A stretch of DNA of 64,000 nucleotides from Deltaproteobacteria bacterium (lineage in GTDB: Bacteria > Myxococcota > Kuafuiibacteriia > Kuafuiibacteriales > Kuafuiibacteriaceae): the NCBI GenBank assembly GCA_016713425.1, contig JADJPE010000005.1, forward strand, positions 3,720,001 to 3,784,000, in the 5' to 3' direction. Position numbers and translations under genes: made by a program. Position 1 is the stretch's first letter, and the number at the start of each line of letters is the position of its first letter. Below, piece after piece: positions 46,801 to 54,302 of the stretch. The notes beneath the pieces were generated by a model that saw nothing but the letters and a program-made list of their open reading frames with translations, did no database searches and had not been told where the DNA came from.

Positions 46801-47162
46801 CGGACGATGCCCTTCTCGAAGAAGATTCTTGTCCGGCCGTCCGCGTCGACGTGCCATCTTCGCCCGTAGACCGTACCCTCGATCGCGGAAGCTCGCCCGT
46901 TCGAGGTGAACGACACGAGCGTCGGCTTTGTGGCTTCTCGGAGAGCCATCGGAAAGAGCGGTAGAATCGAACTGCGGTCTCGACGCGACTCGATCGCGGT
47001 CGAAGTCTTGGGATCAGGACGCGCGGCGACCCTCCGAAGCGCGGCCGCGATTTCGCTCGGTCTCGTTGGAATCGGCTTTCGATGTGTCCTTTCCAGCACT
47101 CCAGGCGTCAGGTCCGACTCGCGGGGGCTTCGAGACGTTTTCTGAACCCTTGAGATCTTCAT
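43899..47162 (-). CDS. Tandem AAA+ ATPase with degenerate first ring
   Basis: 1087 residues. A large N-terminal region (1-540) matches no family I know: a beta-rich MORN-like stretch at about 85-165, then helical segments. Two AAA+ domains follow, in the style of Cdc48/p97. D1 (about 555-780) has Walker A GPAGVGKVT (594-602), in which the usual GKT is GKV, and Walker B ILLHDFDAA, in which DE is HD. D2 (about 825-1060) is canonical: GPPGTGKT (865-872), ILFIDEVDA (917-925), sensor TTNRP and an Arg after REGR. D2 should hydrolyse ATP; D1 probably binds or scaffolds only. A Shine-Dalgarno AAAGGA precedes ATG 47162. Function (disassembly or remodelling) is inferred. Confidence 0.85.
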   Translation of the reverse strand: MKISRVQKTSRSPRESDLTPGVLERTHRKPIPTRPSEIAAALRRVAARPDPKTSTAIESRRDRSSILPLFPMALREATKPTLVSFTSNGRASAIEGTVYGRRWHVDADGRTRIFFEKGIVRTVDAEGQLRYDLHRLHVETGLYTRFSLNRDGQLLSVTLYDPIAKSSKSYPPDALIQGMSKETTGRDLFANYRAKTAPMSLSAVEKARRRPRSAAPERPSVRELLRLCRNARRAGDDDLVLRHAARIEALPQVCLTQGLSRPTEADRREFGRRGQTILAMAPSSTGPFSMKVVRNGRPGGEISGIVSPTQRLVLEGENLKMLSAEGHTLREWSTSELSLDGRAFSKAIEQSDAPLLDFGEAPLARVLLSIERLAAEVRLGSPSSETIERCEAWRDCSWPELGRLKAPLASIIAIARLKQGTNLEKARRAVEFVNPNSAWSTVLRAQLALQRGDPETALLLAQAAEKAEKAGSKRRRAHVARHPLASKANTPLEDRRTERQSPTNRQSTAGRAADSNKARRRLINELSRFLPDIVAQRSLLQRDAQLTDFERRTGIVGMENTVREVRQAMMNLANPGLYEAIRGRPYSGGMLIAGPAGVGKVTVVERLAADLGLGLVRLNPADLESKYIGETEKKIREIFRLAREKGPTVILLHDFDAATRSAGSDGEATRQAGLAIATWSQELSSPENAGKVLVFATTKRPEEIPSEFKRPGALGRTLDVGPPDEMGRHRLLRHFVRGMNVDPSVDLAMVAKETPGFSPADLEGLVEAAAQRVLDRTLRAGSPSLHSRQALLARLTPDDIDAARKQLTPSVMREINGRGVAKVAWDAVGGCEEAKATLMERFVDPILRPENYEGYRVPRGILLSGPPGTGKTLLGRALASIAGINFLDVSIASLRNDRPEKAVATLFERARRAKPAILFIDEVDAVASERTSDDRWGKAFVGELLRQLDGADSSDSVFLVCTTNRPDDLDKALLREGRVELRVDVGLPSESDRARIFETYRSGHWGDDVDTADLARQTEGWPGSAIASAINEGLRLRGADRAPRLTQAHLSAAIASIKRQRAAKNRDGASTRSPGFAPWGTPPTHPS

Positions 47163-47431
47163 TTCATTGATTCCTTTCCCGAGCCATGGAAGTGTTTCGA
47201 AGACTGGCGTAGTCTCGTTGCGCTGGATTTATTACCGTTCCGCTCGATGACTGAGTAAGCCCCTCGATTGAGACCCAGCGATTCGGCTCTGCGCATGGGC
47301 ATGGCTTCGGCGGATGAAACGCCGCAAGATGAGATCGGAGTCAGGGGGCGTCGCGTAGCCGTAGCCGTAGCCGTAGCCGTAGCCGTCGTCGTCGTCGTCG
47401 TGCGCGTCGCGTTCGTCGCGGCGCTTATGAG
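47163..47431. other. Intergenic region with hexanucleotide repeat
   Basis: About 270 bp between the AAA+ gene (starts 47162, minus) and the end of the FHA-GAF-HD-GYP gene (47432, minus). It holds a (GTAGCC)5-(GTC)5 run and the AAA+ promoter. An open frame across it translates to Val/Ala runs and is not credible. Confidence 0.4.
47355..47399 (+). repeat. (GTAGCC)5 (GTC)5 simple repeat
   Basis: Five perfect GTAGCC units at 47355-47384, followed by five GTC units. It is the longest perfect array in the window and lies outside genes. Confidence 0.9.
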
Positions 47432-49063
47432 TTATGAGAGTGAGGGTCGTCGGGCCTTGATGAGGAGGTCGGCCGCTCGAACGTCTTCCCCACGGCCCAG
47501 TGCTTCGGCTTCGAGCTGGCCGTAGTGCTCGCGGATCTCGAAGATCTCATGTCGGCTCGCCATGAACGCCTCGACGACCTCGGGATCGAAGTGCTTGCCC
47601 GAGCAATTTGCGATCTCTTCGATGGCCTCGTCATCGGAGAACTTCGGCTTGTAGCACCGAGGTGAGAGCAGGGCGTCGAAGACGTCTGCGACCGCGACGA
47701 TTCGTCCCTCGATCGGGATCTTCCCACCGGCGAGGCCCCGCGGATAACCGGTGCCATCGAACCGTTCGTGGTGGTTGAGCGCGATGTTGTACGCCAGCTC
47801 CATGAGCTCCGACTGCGGGTTGGCGAGGATCGCCGCCCCGGTAAGGGTGTGGAGCTTCATCATCTCGAACTCATCCTTCGTGAGCCGTGCGGGCTTCTTC
47901 AGGATGGAATCGGGGATCCCGATCTTGCCGACGTCGTGCATTGGACTCGCGAGCTTGATGAGCTCGCAGTATTCGGCTCGCCGACCCATCGTCCGTGCAA
48001 TGATCTCGGCGTAGTCGCTCATCCGGTGGATGTGGAAGCCCGTCTCGTGGTCGCGGTATTCGGCGGCGATGGCGAGGCGGAGGATGGTGTCGGTCGCCGT
48101 GTTCTTGAGGCGCTCCACGAGCATGGCGTTCCGAAGCGCGCTTCCGGCGGGCGCGGCGATGCCCGTGAGAATTCGGAGGTCCTCCCCGCTGAAAGCGTGC
48201 GTGATGCCTACGGTGTCGACGTAGATAGCCCCAAGGACTTTGTCCTGGTGGCGGATGGGCGCACACATTGCGGATCGAATGTTCTGGTCGACGACGCTTC
48301 GCTTGGCGTCGAAGCGCTCGTCATTGCCTGCATCGAGCGTGAGGACGCCCATGCGATCTCGGATGGCGCGCTCGACGATCGTGTGGCTGATCTGAGGCTC
48401 TCGACCGACGTCGACGCCTTCGGCACCGCGCGTTGCGCGAAAGACGGGACGCTCGCCGTTCGAGTCCACCGTCAGGATCACGGCGCGATGCGCTGGGAAC
48501 ACCTCGAAGAGCGCGTCGAGAATGCGCTCGAAGATCAGGTCGATCTCGAGCTCGGTCGTAATCACGGCGTTTGCGGAAAGCAGGGCTTGCAGATGAGTGC
48601 CCGCCTTCTTGAGCTCTTCGCCGTCCTTGCCGGCCAGGTCCTGCGTCGCGATCGTATCGTCGAGCGGCACCATCGTGATGTCGTCGGGCCCGCTCGCCAG
48701 CCCGAGGCGGTCTTCGAGCTTGTCGCGAAGCGCCGCCATGTTGGGCGAGGTCTCTTCTTCCGGTGCTTCGCGACTGAACTGAAGGACGGTCTGGCCAATC
48801 AATATCTTGTTGGTATCGCCGAGGCGAATGGGGCGTCGCACCAGCGTCCCGTCGACGAGGGTTCCTGAACGGCTGCCGAGATCTTCGACGTAGTAACCGT
48901 CGCCGCGCCATTCGATCACCGCATGGAATCGCGACATCTGCGCGTCTTGAAGTGCGAGGTCGTTTTCTGGCCTTCGCCCGATCGTCAGCTTGTCGCCGAC
49001 CGGGAGGATCGTCCCGCACGCCGGACCATTCTCGACGAAGACTTCCGCTAGGTTACGTGACAT
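47432..49063 (-). CDS. FHA-GAF-HD-GYP signalling protein
   Basis: 543 residues from ATG 49063. Domain order: an FHA domain (about 5-95; IGRRPENDLALQDAQMSRFHAVI and DLGSRSGTLVDG), which binds phosphothreonine; a helical linker; a GAF domain (about 165-320); and an HD-GYP phosphodiesterase (about 335-510) with MHDVGKIGIPD and HHERFDGTGYPRG intact. HD-GYP enzymes degrade cyclic di-GMP. The fusion suggests turnover that is controlled by a Ser/Thr kinase signal and a small ligand. The kinase gene at 42604 lies about 4 kb away. It is divergent from speD. Confidence 0.93.
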   Translation of the reverse strand: MSRNLAEVFVENGPACGTILPVGDKLTIGRRPENDLALQDAQMSRFHAVIEWRGDGYYVEDLGSRSGTLVDGTLVRRPIRLGDTNKILIGQTVLQFSREAPEEETSPNMAALRDKLEDRLGLASGPDDITMVPLDDTIATQDLAGKDGEELKKAGTHLQALLSANAVITTELEIDLIFERILDALFEVFPAHRAVILTVDSNGERPVFRATRGAEGVDVGREPQISHTIVERAIRDRMGVLTLDAGNDERFDAKRSVVDQNIRSAMCAPIRHQDKVLGAIYVDTVGITHAFSGEDLRILTGIAAPAGSALRNAMLVERLKNTATDTILRLAIAAEYRDHETGFHIHRMSDYAEIIARTMGRRAEYCELIKLASPMHDVGKIGIPDSILKKPARLTKDEFEMMKLHTLTGAAILANPQSELMELAYNIALNHHERFDGTGYPRGLAGGKIPIEGRIVAVADVFDALLSPRCYKPKFSDDEAIEEIANCSGKHFDPEVVEAFMASRHEIFEIREHYGQLEAEALGRGEDVRAADLLIKARRPSLS

Positions 49064-49208
49064 CCGATCGGACACCGTGCAAGACTTTCGCGCTCGCACG
49101 CCGGACTGTCAATGTGGGGCATCGCTCTCAGCGCCGCCGAGCGCCGTGACGGTTGAATCTTCACGTCGCGCTTTGACCGGGGCGTCACATCGAGTAGGTC
49201 AAGATAAG
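49064..49208. other. Divergent intergenic region, HD-GYP / speD
   Basis: 145 bp with both start regions. No motif stands out. Confidence 0.3.
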
Positions 49209-49619
49209 ATGACCGCCGACCTCTGGCGACACGCGCTTGGCGTCCACTGGTTGCTCGATGCTTGGGGATGCGAGAAATCCGAGCTCGCGACGCTCGACAC
49301 GCTTGAATCCGCCCTGCTCGGACTGTGTGAGACGCTCGGCTTGACGCGGGTGGGTTCGCCTCAGCTCTGTGGCCCGGACTCCGGCTCTTTGATGGGCATC
49401 GTACTGATCTCGGAGAGTCACCTCAGCCTGCACGCCTATCCATCCACCGGCCGACTGCACGCGGACCTCTTTAGCTGCGCGCCGTTCGACCCCAAGATCG
49501 CGCTTGCCTACTTGCGAAAGACCTATGCGTTCGATGCGTTCGAGGAGCGCCTGGTGAGGCGCGGAGAGCGCATGCACTCGGCCCTCTACGGGGGCGGTGT
49601 CGCGGACTCCGGAGCGTGA
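49209..49619 (+). CDS. speD: SpeD-family pyruvoyl decarboxylase, catalytic paralogue
   Basis: 136 residues from ATG 49209. SpeD normally decarboxylates S-adenosylmethionine for spermidine synthesis and cleaves itself at an internal serine to form the pyruvoyl group. Set against the Thermotoga enzyme as I recall it, ISESHLSLH aligns with its processing site. Ser70 is the pyruvoyl serine (Ser63 there), His75 the processing His (His68) and Cys90 the catalytic Cys (Cys83), with identical spacing of 20 between Ser and Cys. But HTWPE of typical SpeD is HAYPS here, so Trp and Glu are lost, and the residue at the Ser55 position is Met62. The next gene is a same-length paralogue with the opposite pattern. 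The substrate may therefore differ from AdoMet. Confidence 0.75.
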   Translation: MTADLWRHALGVHWLLDAWGCEKSELATLDTLESALLGLCETLGLTRVGSPQLCGPDSGSLMGIVLISESHLSLHAYPSTGRLHADLFSCAPFDPKIALAYLRKTYAFDAFEERLVRRGERMHSALYGGGVADSGA

Positions 49620-49620
49620 G

Positions 49621-50031
49621 ATGGCGGCCGCGGATGCCAGGTTGTTTTCGGCCCCCGTGGGTGACCCTCGCTGCGCGCCCCTTCGCCTCCGATTTTTCGC
49701 CACGCTGGCGGCGCCGGCGTTTGCCGAAACATTCGATCCTTCGCGTGTTCAAGAAGCGCTCCGGGAGAGCGTGACCCGATGTGGGCGCGAGGTCGTGACG
49801 TGCCATCTTCACACCTACGCGCCGCAAGGCTGCTCTTTGGTCACGCAGATGACTGGGGGGTGGATCGTGCTTCACACGTGGCCGGAGGTGGGGCTCTCTA
49901 CGATCGACATCGTGCACGCCGGATCGGTTCGAGCTGCAACCGAGGCGACATTTGTCCGACGTGCGGCCTGCCTTTTCGCGACCGCCCTTGGATGGACGGT
50001 CGTCGAGGTCGACTTGACGTTCGCTCACTGA
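49621..50031 (+). CDS. SpeD paralogue lacking the pyruvoyl serine (prozyme-like)
   Basis: 136 residues, the same length as its neighbour, starting one base after that gene's stop with GGAG at 49611-49614. GCSLVTQMTGGWIVLHTWPE aligns without gaps to the SpeD core, but the pyruvoyl Ser is Gly80, the preceding Glu is Gly79 and the catalytic Cys is Ala100. It cannot self-process or form a pyruvoyl group. It keeps Ser72 (Ser55 position), His85 (His68) and Trp87-Pro88-Glu89, three of which the catalytic paralogue has lost. This is what a regulatory or active-site-completing partner would look like. Its stop overlaps that of fur on the other strand by 7 bp. Confidence 0.7.
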   Translation: MAAADARLFSAPVGDPRCAPLRLRFFATLAAPAFAETFDPSRVQEALRESVTRCGREVVTCHLHTYAPQGCSLVTQMTGGWIVLHTWPEVGLSTIDIVHAGSVRAATEATFVRRAACLFATALGWTVVEVDLTFAH

Positions 50032-50483
50032 TCAAGCTGGCCGTGGCAGCGCTTGCACAGCCCATAGAGCTCCATTCGATGGTTCGTGACCACGAAGCCA
50101 TTTTCGGCCGCGACGCGGTGTTGGAGCTCTTCGATCTCCTCATTGAGAAACTCGACGATCCGCCCGCAGGCCGTGCAGATGAGGTGGTCGTGGTGCTCCT
50201 CTTTGGTCTCGGCCGGCTCGTAGCGCGTGTGGCCGTCGCCGAATCGGTGCGGCGAGGCGAGGCCGCACTCGGTCAGCAGTTTCATGGTCCGATAGACCGT
50301 CGCGAGGCTGACCTGCGGATCGATGGCTCTCACACTCTCGAGCAGGTCTTCGACGCGAAGATGGCCTTGCGAGTTGAAGAACACATCCGCGATCAGCTCG
50401 CGCTGCCGCGTGAATTTCAGCCCATGCCGCGAGACATAGGTCTTCAGGATTTCACGCGGGTCGTCTTCGGCCAGCCGGTTCAT
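50025..50483 (-). CDS. fur: Fur-family metal-responsive repressor
   Basis: 152 residues from ATG 50483 (the frame is open to 50528). Winged-helix DNA-binding half: GLKFTRQRELIADVFF and VSLATVYRTMKLLTECGLA. Dimerisation and metal half: EEHHDHLICTACGRIVEF with His cluster and Cys pair, HRMELYGLCKRCHG with a second CxxC. Both CxxC pairs form the structural zinc site. Fur, PerR and Zur cannot be told apart with confidence, though HHDHLIC is the usual Fur-type core. It lies 70 bp after aroF on the same strand and could be transcribed with the trp operon. Confidence 0.9.
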   Translation of the reverse strand: MNRLAEDDPREILKTYVSRHGLKFTRQRELIADVFFNSQGHLRVEDLLESVRAIDPQVSLATVYRTMKLLTECGLASPHRFGDGHTRYEPAETKEEHHDHLICTACGRIVEFLNEEIEELQHRVAAENGFVVTNHRMELYGLCKRCHGQLDQ

Positions 50484-50553
50484 AACGTTTCGATCGCCTA
50501 CCCAACAACAAGGCTCGCCGAAGGTCAAACGAGGATGCCTGCTCGTTCGAGAA

Positions 50554-51579
50554 CTACCGTCGCTCGATGCCTCGATCGATGGCGTGGGCTACTCGGGCTA
50601 CATCTTGGACGAGCACGCGGAATTGCTCGGGATCGAGCGATTGAGCGCCGTCCGAGAGCGCCTTGTTTGGATTCGGATGCATCTCGACGATGAGCCCGTC
50701 GGCGCCGGCGGCGACCGCCGCCCGTGCCATCGGGATGACTTTGTCGCGGCGGCCTGTCCCATGTGATGGATCGGCAACGGTCGGGAGGTGGGAGAGGGAC
50801 TTCATGACCGCGAGCGCGGCGATGTCGAAGACGTTGCGCGTCGAGTCGTCAAAGGATCGAATCCCGCGCTCGCAAAGCATGACCGCCTCGTTCCCTTCGC
50901 TCAGGATGTATTCAGCCGCGAGCAGGAGCTCTTTGATGGTTGCCGACATGCCTCGCTTGAGCAGGATGGGCTTCTTCATCTTTCCGAGATGGCGAAGCAG
51001 CGGATAGTTCGCCATGTTCCGAGCCCCGATCTGAATGATATCGGCGTGCTCCGCAATACGCTCCGCGGAGTCGACGTCGAGCGCTTCCGTGACGATGGCC
51101 AGTCCGAAACGATCTCCCGCCTCGCGCAAGAGCTTCAGGCCCTCGAGGCCGAGGCCTTGAAATGCGTAGGGGGAGCTTCGCGGTTTGAACGTTCCGCCGC
51201 GAAGCACCGTCGCACCGGCGGCGCGAACATGTTCGGCCGAGGTCAAGATCTGGTCTCGATCCTCGACCGCGCACGGGCCGCCCATGATGCATACGTTCGG
51301 GCCACCGATCTTGGTGCCGTTGGAAAGCTGGATCACGGTATCTTCGGCCTTCCACTCTCGGCTGACCAACTTGTAGGGCGCCGAGACGTGAACGACCTCG
51401 AGCACGCCCGAGAGACCTTCGATCTTCGTGCTGTCGACGCGTCGGTCGTTTCCGACGACGCCGACAGCCGTTCGCTGGCCGCCCGGAATGCTACGCGCTT
51501 GGTAGCCCATGGCTTCGACGGCGGCGACGACCGCCGCGATCTCCTCCTCGTGGGCGTCTTGTTTCATGAGAATGAGCAC
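50554..51579 (-). CDS. aroF: 3-deoxy-7-phosphoheptulonate synthase
   Basis: 341 residues from GTG 51579, four bases after the trpA stop. It joins phosphoenolpyruvate and erythrose 4-phosphate in the first step of the shikimate pathway. The N-terminal 80 residues are the ferredoxin/ACT-like regulatory domain seen in the Thermotoga-type enzyme. The barrel has GGPCAVEDRDQ, RGGTFKPRSSPYAFQGLG, ILLKRG and ADPSHGTGRRD. As last gene of the trp operon it lets the cell raise precursor supply together with tryptophan synthesis. Confidence 0.95.
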   Translation of the reverse strand: MLILMKQDAHEEEIAAVVAAVEAMGYQARSIPGGQRTAVGVVGNDRRVDSTKIEGLSGVLEVVHVSAPYKLVSREWKAEDTVIQLSNGTKIGGPNVCIMGGPCAVEDRDQILTSAEHVRAAGATVLRGGTFKPRSSPYAFQGLGLEGLKLLREAGDRFGLAIVTEALDVDSAERIAEHADIIQIGARNMANYPLLRHLGKMKKPILLKRGMSATIKELLLAAEYILSEGNEAVMLCERGIRSFDDSTRNVFDIAALAVMKSLSHLPTVADPSHGTGRRDKVIPMARAAVAAGADGLIVEMHPNPNKALSDGAQSLDPEQFRVLVQDVARVAHAIDRGIERR

Positions 51580-51583
51580 GTGG

Positions 51584-52393
51584 TTACCTCGTCTTTTTGG
51601 AAGCGTCCTTCATCTTGCGGCAGAACGCCTCGACTTCGAAGAGCATTCGGGCGCGCGTGTGCATGTTCTGCTGGATCTTTTGGACGAGCGCGCTTCCGCA
51701 GATGGCGCCGTCAGCGCCCGCGTTGAGCACTGCGCGGACATGATCGGGCGTCGAGATCCCGAATCCGGCCAAGATGGGCAGCGATGTTCGGTGTCTTATT
51801 CGAGCGATGACGGAGGCGAGCTGTTCGTCGAAGAGGGTCTGGGCGCCCGTCACGCCGATGCGCGCGACCAGGTAGAGGTACCCGTCGGCAACCTCAAGGA
51901 TCGACTGCAGACGCTCATCCGTCGTGAGCTCGCTGACGATGAAGATCGGAAGCACGCCGTGCGCTTTGGCGGCTTTCACCGTGACGGCGGCCTCGTCGAC
52001 CGGGACGTCCGCGACCAGCACCGCGTCGACGCCGACTTCCGCCGCTTGCGCGTAGAACGCGTCGACGCCTCGGTTCAAGATCAAGTTGTAGTAGATGAGG
52101 AGCGCGATGGGCCGATCGCTCTTCGCACGGACCCGGGCCAACGATCGAAAGGCTCGATCGACGGTCATACCCGCGCGCAGCGCGCGTCGATCGGCGGCTT
52201 GAATCACCGGACCGTCGGCGGGCGGATCGGAGAATGCGAACCCAAACTCCAGAATATCCGGCTCCGCTTTCAGGATCGCATCGATGATGGCGTCGGAGGT
52301 CTCGGGGTCTGGGTCTCCGAGAACGACGAACGGCATCAGGAGGCCTTCGTTTCGTGCGCGCGCTTTCTCGACGGCTGCCTCGATGCGATTCAT
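51584..52393 (-). CDS. trpA: Tryptophan synthase alpha subunit
   Basis: 269 residues from ATG 52393, overlapping the trpB stop (ATGA). It splits indole-3-glycerol phosphate to indole and glyceraldehyde 3-phosphate. LEFGFAFSDPPADGPVIQAA carries the catalytic Glu equivalent and phosphate-site motif, DAVLVADVPVDEA the catalytic Asp region, and ILAGFGISTPDHV and GAICGSALVQKI the phosphate-binding loops. Longer readings of the frame upstream lie inside trpB and are spurious. Confidence 0.95.
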   Translation of the reverse strand: MNRIEAAVEKARARNEGLLMPFVVLGDPDPETSDAIIDAILKAEPDILEFGFAFSDPPADGPVIQAADRRALRAGMTVDRAFRSLARVRAKSDRPIALLIYYNLILNRGVDAFYAQAAEVGVDAVLVADVPVDEAAVTVKAAKAHGVLPIFIVSELTTDERLQSILEVADGYLYLVARIGVTGAQTLFDEQLASVIARIRHRTSLPILAGFGISTPDHVRAVLNAGADGAICGSALVQKIQQNMHTRARMLFEVEAFCRKMKDASKKTR

Positions 52394-53658
52394 GGCGTCA
52401 CACCCCGTGGTCCACCCGAAACCGAGCTCGAGCCTGAGCCTGAGCCTGAACCCAACCCTGAGCCTGAGCCCAATCCGGAGCCTGAACCATGCGCACCCTG
52501 AGCGATGATCGAGGCCAGATCCTTGTCGCCGCGCCCAGACACGTTCAGCACCACGACGTCTTCCGGGCCGAACGTGTTCGCGCACTGTCTCAGGTATGCA
52601 AGCGCGTGGGACGACTCCAAAGCAGGCAAGATGCCTTCTTGTTCCGCGAGCCACCGACACGCAGCGACGGCCTCGTCGTCGGTCACCGAGACGTATTCGG
52701 CGCGGCCTGAGTCCTTGAGGAATGCGTGCTCTGGGCCGACGCCGGGGTAGTCGAGTCCGGCTGAAATGCTGTGCGCCTCCTGAATCTGGCCCTCGGCATC
52801 TTGCAGCACGTAGGAGAGCGAACCGTGAAGGCATCCAACGCGACCGTGCGACAAGGTTGCGCCGTGGTGGCCGGTCGCGATGCCTAGGCCGCCTGGTTCG
52901 ACGCCAATGAGTCGCACGTCTGCGTCTTCGATGAACGGATGGAAGATCCCCATGGCGTTGCTCCCGCCACCCACGCACGCCATCACGGCCGTCGGGAGAC
53001 GCCCTTCGCGGGCCAAAATTTGCGCTCTGGCTTCGGTGCCGATGACCCGCTGGAAATCACGAACGATGGTCGGGTAGGGATGCGGACCTGCGACGGTGCC
53101 AAAGACGTAGAAGGTATCGCGCACGTGCTCCGTCCAGTACCGGAGCGTTTCGTTGATGGCTTCCTTCAGCGTGGCCGCACCGCTGTGCACGGGCCGAACC
53201 TCGGCCCCGAACAGCTTCATGCGCTCCACATTCGGTTTTTGGCGCTCCACGTCCTTGGCGCCCATGAAGATGGTGACGTCCATGCCGAGCAGTGCGCCGA
53301 CCATCGCTGTCGCGACGCCATGCTGACCGGCGCCCGTCTCGGCGATCAGTTTCCTCTTCCCCATGCGCTGAGCCAGAAGGCCTTGCCCCAACGTGTTGTT
53401 GGTCTTGTGGGCGCCGCCGTGGAGAAGATCTTCTCGCTTGAGATAGACCTTGGTCTTCATGGTCTCCGACACGCGACGCGCGAAGAACAGCGGCGTTGGT
53501 CGTCCGGCATAATCGGCGAGGAGCCGATCGAGCTCTTCCTGGAAGCTCGGGTCGGCGCGCGCCTCGTCGTACGCGACCTCAAGCGCCTCGAGCGCCGGGA
53601 CGAGAATCTCGGCGACGAAGAGACCACCGTAGGGACCGAATTTTCCGAGAGACCTCAT
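52390..53658 (-). CDS. trpB: Tryptophan synthase beta subunit with Gly/Ser tail
   Basis: 422 residues, ATG 53658 overlapping the trpF stop. It condenses indole with serine using pyridoxal phosphate. The lysine is in EDLLHGGAHKTNNTLGQ. GGGSNAMG is the phosphate loop. The enzyme proper ends near DKDLASIIAQ (about residue 389), after which a Gly/Ser tail of about 30 residues, encoded by GAGCCT-type 6-bp repeats, leads into the trpA start. Confidence 0.95.
   Translation of the reverse strand: MRSLGKFGPYGGLFVAEILVPALEALEVAYDEARADPSFQEELDRLLADYAGRPTPLFFARRVSETMKTKVYLKREDLLHGGAHKTNNTLGQGLLAQRMGKRKLIAETGAGQHGVATAMVGALLGMDVTIFMGAKDVERQKPNVERMKLFGAEVRPVHSGAATLKEAINETLRYWTEHVRDTFYVFGTVAGPHPYPTIVRDFQRVIGTEARAQILAREGRLPTAVMACVGGGSNAMGIFHPFIEDADVRLIGVEPGGLGIATGHHGATLSHGRVGCLHGSLSYVLQDAEGQIQEAHSISAGLDYPGVGPEHAFLKDSGRAEYVSVTDDEAVAACRWLAEQEGILPALESSHALAYLRQCANTFGPEDVVVLNVSGRGDKDLASIIAQGAHGSGSGLGSGSGLGSGSGSGSSSVSGGPRGVTP
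52427..52490 (-). repeat. 6-bp tandem repeat in the trpB tail
   Basis: Repeated GAGCCT/GAACCC-type hexamers encode Gly-Ser units at the C terminus of TrpB. They lie within 100 bp of the trpA start and could change length by slippage without shifting the frame in steps of six. Confidence 0.8.
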
Positions 53659-54284
53659 GGGTGCTCCATAAGAGTGCGCTTTGCCTCGCTCACGAACGCT
53701 CTTATGCGCCCGTCGTTCTCCTTTCCGTCAAGCTCGATGCCCGAAGCCGTGTCGACACCAAATGGACGAACCGTCCTGATCGCATGACCCACGTTCTCTG
53801 GCGTCAGACCACCGGCCAGGAAGAATGGCTTTTCGACCTGGAGCTGGGTCAGGGACGACCACGTGAACGTTTCCCCTTGCCCTGGTCGCGCGCCATCGAA
53901 GAGGAGAGCGGTGGCCCACCGCAAATAGCCCGGCAAGATGGTGATCGGACGCCCATTCTCGACTGGAATGGCCTTGATGACCGCGTATTCACGGGCCAGC
54001 GCTTCGACCACCGGTTCGGGCTCCTGCCCGTGGAGCTGCACCCACTCGAGTCCCACGGCCTGGGCGACCGCCCGGATCTCGGCGAGCGGGGCGTTCGCAA
54101 AGACGCCGACGACCTTCACCGGAGCCAGGCGCTTGGCCAGCGCGGCCGCTCTTTCGACGTCGACCCGACGTCGGCTCGTGGGTACGAAGTTCAGCCCCGC
54201 GAAGTCGGCGCCCGCCTCACGCGCCGCGCGCGCGGAGGCCGCCGTGCGCAGGCCGCAGAGCTTGACTTGGACCTGGACGGACAA
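53655..54284 (-). CDS. trpF: Phosphoribosylanthranilate isomerase
   Basis: 209 residues from TTG 54284 (sequence then reads SVQVQVKLCGLR, the normal start of the family); an upstream TTG at 54311 in the trpC stop region is less likely. AGGAGG at 54297-54302 lies 12 bases upstream of the chosen TTG. The barrel has VKLCGLR with the catalytic Cys, GLNFVPTSRR, WVQLHGQE, LLFDGARPGQGETFTW with the catalytic Asp, FLAGGLTPENV and VDTASGIE. Confidence 0.92.
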   Translation of the reverse strand: MSVQVQVKLCGLRTAASARAAREAGADFAGLNFVPTSRRRVDVERAAALAKRLAPVKVVGVFANAPLAEIRAVAQAVGLEWVQLHGQEPEPVVEALAREYAVIKAIPVENGRPITILPGYLRWATALLFDGARPGQGETFTWSSLTQLQVEKPFFLAGGLTPENVGHAIRTVRPFGVDTASGIELDGKENDGRIRAFVSEAKRTLMEHP

Positions 54285-54296
54285 AGCGGCCGCTGA

Positions 54297-54302
54297 CCTC
54301 CT
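54297..54302 (-). promoter_or_regulatory. Shine-Dalgarno AGGAGG for trpF
   Basis: CCTCCT on the plus strand, overlapping the trpC stop codon (54301-54303). It lies 12 bases before TTG 54284, slightly long but the best site in reach. Confidence 0.5.

Noticed and set aside
47268..47525. Small plus-strand open frame with Val/Ala runs
   Set aside because: It is the translation of a (GTAGCC)n-(GTC)n simple repeat.
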